Assembly (NCBI GenBank): GCA_963921825.1
Contig: OY997589.1
Coordinates: 4,898,001-4,962,000 of the forward strand
DNA length: 64,000 nt
Source: Erodium maritimum
Lineage: Eukaryota; Streptophyta; Magnoliopsida; Geraniales; Geraniaceae
Reading direction: 5' to 3'
The notes under the pieces were generated by a model. That model was not told where the DNA came from, made no database searches, and saw nothing but the letters and a program-made list of their open reading frames with translations. Position numbers and translations under genes: made by a program. Each line of letters begins with the position of its first letter. Positions within the stretch are counted from its first letter, which is position 1. This document shows positions 56,264 to 64,000 of this stretch, in pieces.

Positions 56264-57437
56264 TAGGGATGGCAATGGGGCGGGGACACTAGTCCCCGTC
56301 CCCGTCCCGCATCTCCGCCACTCGCTCCGTCCCCGTGTTGACCCCGTCCCGTGGGGATCTTGCGGGGATGGGGCGGGGAACGGAAATTTTATTCCCAGTC
56401 CTATTCTCGTATTAGTTATGTATAAACAATATTTTCTACGTTTCATACTTTCATTTGAATTAAATTTTCACATCTTATACGTCTGATTTTGTTGTTTTTG
56501 TTTTTACTATTTCATTTTTTATTAGGGATAATTATCATTCCCAACCCCAAACTTTAAGTCACATTCATATCCTAACCTCTCCTCACATTTCGTTTCAAAT
56601 CCTAACCTCAATTTTCGTTTTTTTTCTTCAAAACCTATCATTTACTGTTCGAATTAACGGAACAGTTAATTTGCTAGTCACGTGCACACTTAAGTGACCC
56701 CATATTTCGAATTTATTCTCATTTTGTTTCCTTAAAACTACTACTTAAGTGTAAGATTGTGGATGTGAATAGATTTAGGAGGGTATCAATGAGAAAGGGT
56801 CAAGGGTAATAATGGGAATAAATTCGAAATATGGGGTCACTTAAGTGTGCACGTGACCAACAAATTAACTGTTCCGTAAATTCGGACGTTAAATGATAGG
56901 TTTTGGAAAAAAAAGAAAGTTGAGGTTAGGATTTGAAACGAAAGGTGAGGAGGGGTTAGGATATAAATTTGACTTAAAGTTTGGGGTTGGGAATGATAAT
57001 TATCCCTTTTTATTATAGGTTACAAGCCTATAAAAACTTCGGCCCAAATAATTCTAAAACCCTAATAAAGACATATTTTATCACAAAATGTAAATTTTAG
57101 ATAAGGCTTTGTTTTAGATGATATGTGGGTGTAGATTGTGGACCGTGTGATACTATATAATGTTGATATGTGGGTGTAGATTGTGGACCGTGTGATATTG
57201 TATAATCATATGGAAGTCATGTGTTATGTGTATATTATTAAAAAAAATTATTTTAAAACTAATAGTGTGGGGCGTGGGGCGGGGTTCCTGCGGGACGGGG
57301 AATGCTTGCCCCATCCCCGCCCCGTCCCCGTCAAAATCCCTGTATCCCGTCCCATTTAAAAAATTATCGTCCCAAATTCGCCCCACGCGGGGCGGGGATG
57401 GGGATCCCCGTGGGGGCGGAGCGTTTTGCCATCCCTA
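56264..57437. mobile_element. hAT-type MITE hosting a second MITE
   Basis: Ends tagggatggcaatggggcgg and 'cgttttgccatcccta' (inverse). Flanks ttttgagg (56256-56263) and ttttgtga (57438-57445), 8 bp with 6 matches, fit hAT. The ends carry G/C-rich tracts ('ccccgtccccgtcccg'). Without the nested MITE at 56525-57006 and its TSD it would be about 680 bp. Confidence 0.7.
56525..57006. mobile_element. MULE-like MITE, nested
   Basis: A 482-bp element with long arms beginning gggataattatcattcccaa and ending with its near-inverse at 57006. It is flanked by an exact 9-bp TSD, tttttatta (56516-56524 and 57007-57015). Its arms are highly similar, so it is younger than its hAT-type host. Confidence 0.9.
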
Positions 57438-57601
57438 TTTTGTGATCAGAGAATTCATTCTTGCGGTTTCTTGTAATATTGTTCACTAATCCCGCTTAAG
57501 ATCACATCATCTTGATAAGTCAGAGTGGACTTTGTTTTGGTGGTTTGCAGTTCCTATCCTTGTTCTCACACCATATTTTTACATATTTATTAATGCACTT
57601 A

Positions 57602-59037
57602 TGTCACGCCCCAAATCCGGTTATCGGCCGGACTCGAGGCATGACGGATAATAGAAGACAACAAAGCAAGGAAACAATATTTAAATCTAAAAAAAAAAAA
57701 AAAACCTCCAATAAGTGCCTCAATCCATAAACTTCAAAGTAAAGTATAAGTATGAGTAACCCTCAGGGGGTGTAGTAATAAGTTTCTACAAAACTGTTTT
57801 TAAATAGAAGAAATAAACATGAAGTCTCTACGGAACCCACACGAGAAGCTCCCGAGCCTCTACTCCTCAATCAAACCTGAAAACACACCAATGAACTAAC
57901 AGGGGTGAGCTCACGCTCAGTAGGGAAAACGCATAACAAGGTAAACCTTAACTCGAACAAGATCAACAATAAAGTTAACATAATATAACTTAACAAAAGA
58001 TGGATAATAAGTAAACCAGTCGATGCCGTGGTACATGAAGTCACCACCCTCCGATCCACATGATGTGTCCTCTCGGATTCTCCCTCAAATCCAGAGGAGA
58101 CGCATAACATTGAGGCGACCGGAAACAACCCTTCGGGGCGCTTATCGTCGGGATTCTCAGAAACGTCTCCAAAGGATTTTATGTCATCGGGAACCCAGGG
58201 CTATACTCCCTGAGGAGCGCACACGTGGGCAATTTAATAAGTAAATAATATATCATCCTACACCGGACTCCTCAACGGTGTAGGCACCATACCGTAACAA
58301 CAATCAACTCTATCTCACCCTACACCGGACTCCTCAACGGTGTAGGTGTCATATCGCATCAACCGTAATCCAATAACCCTTAGCAACTCGCTCAATCAAA
58401 ACTCAACACCATCCAATCCAACCGTCGTTAAACCACTAACACACATAGCTCACACATCACCAAATTCCCATAGCACAGAACACACAAATCATTAGATCGT
58501 TTCACACCACACACACAATTCCACCTTACCGTTCACTTACCAGTTTCGAACCACCGGGGCATCGATCACCTGATTGCACCGCTCGGTACAACCAGTCATA
58601 CTCGATGCTCCAAACAACCAATCAGGTAAATCAAGTAATCATTCGAATACAATCACGAGCAAATACGAGGTTAAACAACAAATCAATAAGTCTTCAACAT
58701 AGCATTCAAGCATGCAATTCCACTAGTTTAATTAGACTCTTTAGCCTATCCACTAAGCAATCAACAACCAAGCATGTGATCCTAACACCCAACTAATCCG
58801 AGGGCTTTGCCAAGGCTCCTCTACCAGACAATCATATCCCAAGTATTGAAAGCGCAATTACACTAGTGAATGGCATCCTAATCGGTCACCACTAGACTCT
58901 TCCGGTTCTTAGCAATTGAAAGACGATTAAGCTAGTTATTCGCATCCTATATGCATATCTAGGACCTTTTCCAATTTTATTAACCTAGCATGCATACTAG
59001 GCGTCATAAACAAGAGGTTAAGGCTTTCCCTACCTCA
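57602..59037 (-). repeat. 3' LTR of the Ty3 element (end tentative)
   Basis: The start (tgtcacgcccc) is clear. The inner end near 59037 is a guess, based on a purine-rich minus-strand tract (gaagaggaggacc) just inside that could be the polypurine tract. Bases 58258-58283 and 58320-58345 are two copies, 62 bp apart, of a short hairpin with arms ctacaccg/cggtgtag. Confidence 0.5.
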
Positions 59038-59270
59038 AGGTCCTCCTCTTCAAAGCTTTGGTGAAGTCCGGTGATCACTTCTTCGCTCTTCCCTCGTGTC
59101 TCGGCGTGATCCTTGCTCCTCTAGCTCGATCCCCGAAGTCTTGGACACAAAGAAACATTAATTAGGCTCCACTTAAACAGCAAGAAAGACTTCCAACACC
59201 CTTCCAAAGTTCAGCTCAAAACCAAGATGCAAAACCTTCGAAAGACCCCCAAGAACCCTCACTCTGGTGG

Positions 59271-59403
59271 GTCACGGACCTGGTCACGGATCCGTGACGT
59301 TAACCCTCACGGTTACCGTCACGGAGCCGTGACGAGTGCCGTCACGGTCTCCCTCACGGAGCCGTGACGCCGCCCGTCACGGGATCCGTCACGGATCCGT
59401 GAC
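59271..59403. repeat. 35-bp-period array of palindromes
   Basis: Four 16-bp palindromes of the form gtcacgga(t/g)ccgtgac start at 59283, 59318, 59353 and 59388, exactly 35 bp apart. A half unit (gtcacggacctg) comes first at 59271. Between palindromes each unit has another half-arm 'tcacgg'. The third copy begins c instead of g. The array lies between the pol end and the likely polypurine tract of the Ty3 element, in its 3' untranslated part. Confidence 0.9.
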
Positions 59404-62400
59404 GCACCAGGGCAGTTTCGCCCTTCTTCAACCTCCAGCTCCAAAACTCCGAAAACTACCATCAAACCCAGAAAATTACCCTTTCCAACCCCCAAAACAG
59501 TCCAAAACCTTCAATACTCCTCTACCCATGGTAGGAATCAACACACAAACAAGTTTTCCAAGGATTCATCTCGATGTCTGACCACTCAATGATGTGCGAA
59601 GGGTCCGCTATGTACTTCCGCAGCTGGGACACATGGAAAACGTTGTGCACGTTCCCAAGCTGCGGTGGCAAGGCCAACCGATAGGCTACAGCTCCAATCT
59701 TCTCTAACACATCAAAAGGTCCGATGAACCGCGGTGCCAGCTTGCCTCCGCTGCGGTTAAACCGCACAAGACCCTTCCTCGGGCTCACTCTCAGAAACAC
59801 ATGCTCCCCGACCATGAACTCAAGTGGTCTACGACGCCTGTCTGCGTAGCTCTTCTGTCGACTCTGTGCGGTCTTTAGCCGCTCTCTAATCAAAGTGACC
59901 TTCTCGGTCGTCTCCCTGATCATTTCTGGCCCGAGTAAGCTCCTGTCACCAACTTCAGCCCAACACACCGGTGATCTGCAAGGTCTGCCATACAAGGCCT
60001 CAAAGGGCGTCATACCGATACTAGACTGGTAGCTGTTGTTGTAGGCAAACTCTGCCAACGGCAAATGGTCCTCCCAAGACCCCTGAAAGTCAAGCACACA
60101 CGCCCGAAGCATGTCCTCTAGAATCTGAATGATGCGCTCTGACTTTCCATCTGTCTCAGGATGGTACGCTGTACTCAACAGTACCTCAGTGCCCAAGGCC
60201 TTCTGTAGACTCTTCCAGAACCTGGATGTGAAACGGGGGTCTCTATCCGATACCACTGATACTGGTACACCATGTAATCGAATAATCTCTCTGACATACA
60301 AGCGAGCCAACATGTCCACAGAATCAGTCATCCTCATACCCAAAAAGTGGGCCGACTTGGTCAGTCGATCAACCACTACCCAAACAGCATCATGCCCTTT
60401 CGACGATCGGGGCAATCCACACACAAAATCCATGGTCACGTGCTCCCATTTCCACTCAGCGATCGGTAAAGGCTGTAATAAGCCCGCGGGACGCATGTGC
60501 TCGGCCTTTACCTGTTGGCAGGTAAGGCATCTAGAAACGAAATCTGCAACTGCCCCACGCATCCCACTCCACCAAAACTGTCGCCGCATGTCTCTATACA
60601 TCTTGTTGCCCCCGGGGTGTACAACTAGACGGGAGTGGTGGCACTCACGCAACACAGTGCCTCGGCACTCACTGGGTACAAATAGTCGTCCTCTAAAACG
60701 GATACCCTGATCGGTGCCCATCTCCCAACCCTCGAGCTCAACTCCATCCATCAACTTCTGCCGAATCCCTGCTGTCTCGGCGTCCTCAGTCTGTGCCTCT
60801 AGCACCCGAGCAAAGAGCGTGGGATGAGCCACTAAGGCGCACAAGGCCATGCTCTCCGTGACCTCCTCCAACTCCAGTCTAAATAAGCTCAGCTGCTCCA
60901 GCATGTCCCACTCTCGGATGGCTATGCTGGCCACGCAGTGACTCGACTTCCTGCTCAACGCATCGGCGACCACGTTCGCCTTGCCCGGATGATAAAGCAA
61001 CTCGAAGTCATACTCTTCAAGTAGCTCCATCCACCGCCTTTGGCGCATGTTCAGATCACGCTGCGAAAAGATATACTTGAGGCTCTTGTGGTCTGAAAAT
61101 ACCCTGAACTGCTCACCATACAGGTAATGTCTCCAGCTCTTCAGTGCAAATACTACTGCTGCCAACTCGAGATCATGGGTGGGGTAGTTGCGTTCATGCA
61201 CCTTCAACTGCCTCGAGCCGTAAGCAACCACCTTTCCACCCTGCATCAGAACACACCCTAACCCTTCGCCGGAGGCGTCACAATACACGTCGTAGCCCAC
61301 TCCCCGGTCTGGAACGATCAACACTGGGGCGGTAGTCAACCGAGCCTTTAGCTCGCAAAAAGAACGCTCACACTCATCCGTCCAAATATACTCCGCCCCT
61401 TTGCGGGTCAAAGCAGTCATAGGTGCTGCAAGGCGAGAGAAATCCTGAACGAAGCGTCGGTAATAGCCTGCCAATCCGAGGAAACTCCGAATCTCAAATA
61501 CACTACTGGGTCTCGCCCACCTCGACACTGCCTCGACCTTGGCTGGGTCGACCAAGATGCCCTCCCGAGATACCACGTGCCCGAGGAACTTCACCTCTGT
61601 GAGCCAAAATTCGCACTTCTCCAGATTGCCGTACAACTGGTGAGTGCGTAAGAGTGTCAAAACGGTACGCAGATGCTCTGCGTGCGCCTCCTCACTGGGC
61701 GAGTAGATCAAGATGTCATCGACGAAGACTGCCACGAACTGGTCTAGATAAGGTCTGAAGATGCCATTCATCAGGTCCATAAAGGCGGCCGGTGCGTTCG
61801 TCAAACCGAACGGCATCACCAGAAACTCGAAATGTCCATAACGAGTCCGGAACGCTGTCTTCTCCACGTCCTCAGCCCGGACTCTCAGCTGGTAGTACCC
61901 CGATCGAAGATCGATCTTCGAGAAGTACTTTGCTCCCCTCAGCTGGTCGAATAAATCATCAATCCTAGGCATCGGGTAGCGGTTCTTACCGGTCACTCGG
62001 TTCAGCTTCCTGTAATCTATACACATCCTCAAGGCTCCACCCTTCTTCTTCACGAAGAGGGCGGGCGCTCCCCACGGAGATACACTCGGGCGGATGAACC
62101 CCTTCTGCTGCAGTTCCTCGAGTTGTCGTTTAAGTTCGACCAACTCGGCTGGGGCAAACCGGTACGGCGTCATCGAGATCGGTGCCGTACCCGGGATCAG
62201 ATCGATCCTGAACTCCACCTCTCGTGCTGGTGGTAAGCCCGACAGTTCCTCCGGGAAAACCTCCGGGAACTCCCGCACTACCCTCGGTAGTTCAGTGCTA
62301 CTCCGTACGACCTCTGCCTCAGGACTCGTGGTCAAGGCGGATAAGAGAACTCCGCTCCTGCTCCCCAGCACACACGTGATCACCCTATCACCTGATCTCA

Positions 62401-64000
62401 CCGTCACCTGACGTCTGTAGCAGTCAATCGTCGCTCGGTACCTCGCGAGCCAGTCCATACCAAGAATCACGTCAAAGGCGCTCATGTCAAGAACGAGCAA
62501 GTCCCCCAGAAATGGGCAATCTGCCACCCTAATCGCACAGTCTCTGCAAACGGTGCTCAACACCACTGCACCCGTAGCCGGGGTCTCCAAGCAAAGGGGC
62601 TGACTCAAAGTCTCAGCCCGCAAACCCAAAGAAGAAGCAATAGACGAAGAAATGAACGAATGGGAAGCTTCCGTATCAAACAAAAAAGAAGTCCACGCAT
62701 TATAAAGTAAACACGTACCTTGAGTGGCCTCATGGCCGGCGTACGGCCTCTCAATCCTGGTATCCGTAACTGCAAAGACTCGGCCCTGACGTGCCGGCGG
62801 TCCTCCTCTAGGTGGTGGGGGAAGTACCACCCGCTGCTCAGCTCTCTGCTGGTGCCTCTGACCTGCTGCTCCCGCCGCTGGACGCGGAACTCTCTGCTGC
62901 GGTGCCTGACGTGGTCTGCTAGGGGGCGCAGGGCGAATCTGAGTCTGCTGGGGCCTCGGTGCAGGCGCTCTGCCAGCTATCTCAGGGCACGCCCGGATGA
63001 AATGATCAAATCGACCACACTGGAAGCATCCTCTCAGCTGCGCTACCTCAGGACACGCACGCATGAGATGATCGGTGCTGCCACAGTGAAAACACCCTCT
63101 CGGCGCACTAGTCTGTCTGACTCCGGTCCCCCGGGGACGACCATCATGACGCTCCACCGGTCCATTTCCCCTCGGGCAGTCTCGTGCCAAGTGACCCTGC
63201 TGTCCACACTGAGGACACAACTGTGCCACCGGGGCGGGTCCAACTGACGCGACAGTCCCAGCTCGGCGCATGCCAGCCTGCTGAAACTGAGACTGGAAGT
63301 GTCCTGCAACTCTCTATCGGTGTCGGTCCCGACGGTCAGACGGCTGTAAGAAGCCACCAGGCCTAGGCCTGATCTCTCGCACCCTGATGGTATCTCTGAA
63401 GTGCCTCTCCATGGCTAAAGCCTGATCCAAGAGTGTGGAGTAATCTGTGGTCCTGAAGGCGATAACCCTGTTGGCTATCGACGGGGTGAGCCCGTTCTCA
63501 AACCTCCTGCACCGGTCATCCGCAGTCTGCACCTACTTTGGCGCGAAGCGGGCCAACGAAGTGAACCTCACTGCATACTCCGACACGCTCAAGCCTCCCT
63601 GTCTTAGATCCAGAAACTGCTGGCGCCTGTCATCCCGAATAGAACGAGGGAAGTACTGCTCCAAGAATAGCCTGCTGAACAACTCAAAGTCACTGCCGAC
63701 CCTGCCCTGCACTGACTGCCACCAGTAGTAGGCCTCTCCCTCAAGCTGAAAAGTGGCGAACGAAACTCTCAGACGCCCCTCCGATACTCCAGAGGTATCG
63801 AGGTTGCGGGTCACCCGCTCCAACCAACCAGAAGCTGCCTCGGGGTCCGCTTCCCCGGAGTAGGTCGGCGTCCCAAGTCTACGAAACTCTCTGAGTGCCT
63901 GAGTCGTGAGGCTGTCAAGCTGACCTGGCCTCTCTCCAAAATCTGCTGAAGCAACAGGCACGGGCTCTGGTGCCGGCGCACTAGTCCCTTGCTGCGCGCT

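Larger units (their letters stand above)
57602..64000 (-). mobile_element. Ty3/gypsy-type LTR retrotransposon, runs off window
   Basis: Minus-strand Ty3/Metaviridae fossil, probably of the plant chromovirus-like group. The long pol frame covers 63271-59522. In order: three CCHC zinc knuckles (about residues 19-100), aspartic protease, reverse transcriptase (FVDDILIYS), RNase H ([11 protein letters not shown]), integrase with the HHCC and DDE regions ([13 protein letters not shown]) and a GPY/F-like segment ([13 protein letters not shown]). Gag lies at about 63300-63961 and continues toward the missing 5' end. One LTR is present, starting tgtcacgcccc at 57602. The pol part looks largely whole, with perhaps one or two breaks in the gag part. 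The other LTR is beyond 64000, so age cannot be estimated. It sits in what may be an intron of epoxide hydrolase copy 2. Confidence 0.9.

Noticed and set aside
59271-59403. Regular spaced repeats that could suggest a CRISPR array
   Set aside because: Eukaryotic transposon context, repeats are perfect palindromes with 19-bp diverged spacers, and no cas genes. It is a retrotransposon tandem repeat.

Overview
The window is plant nuclear DNA, almost certainly from a eudicot. The evidence is the short GT-AG introns, the plant-only gene families (type-I small-molecule O-methyltransferases, DUF295 F-box protein, EPF1 stomatal peptide, AP2/ERF factor, plant soluble epoxide hydrolases) and the plant repeat content (MULE-, hAT- and PIF/Harbinger-type MITEs, TRIMs, L1-like LINEs, Ty1/copia and Ty3/chromovirus-like remains). 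I cannot name the species. No rRNA or tRNA gene and no CRISPR array is visible.

Layout. 1-12.4 kb: two related O-methyltransferase genes facing each other (1958-3596 +, 10501-12297 -), separated by about 7 kb of layered repeats. 12.4-23.2 kb: no host gene, only L1-like retroposons and MITEs, many with readable target-site duplications (TSDs). 23.9-26.8 kb: a single-exon F-box/DUF295 gene and a two-exon EPF1 gene, both on the minus strand. 30.1 kb: a small intronless gene of unknown function, followed by a perfect 50-bp-arm hairpin at 30.8 kb. 33.4-35.8 kb: a six-exon IST1-like (ESCRT-associated) gene. 35.8-45.1 kb: repeats, including an L1 reverse-transcriptase/RNase H remnant. 45.9-47.0 kb: an intronless AP2/ERF gene with a long leader. 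51.9-55.3 kb: a tandem pair of epoxide hydrolase genes. The first is complete in five exons. The second shows only its first exon, followed by stacked insertions. 57.6 kb to the end: a minus-strand Ty3/gypsy-type element that runs off the window.

How the genes relate. The OMT pair and the epoxide hydrolase pair are small-molecule tailoring enzymes made by local duplication, but nothing shows that they act in one pathway. EPF1 (stomatal spacing), the F-box protein, the IST1-like protein (endosomal sorting) and the ERF look like unrelated neighbours.

The most rewarding second looks are: the perfect hairpin at 30798-30916; a 35-bp-period array of palindromes in the Ty3 element at 59271-59403; an intron present in one epoxide hydrolase copy whose first bases are coding sequence in the other; a probable GC-AG intron in the IST1-like gene; a TRIM whose end lies about 3 bp from a splice donor in the second OMT; and a set of roughly 0.8-1.2 kb, probably non-autonomous L1 derivatives with exact TSDs.
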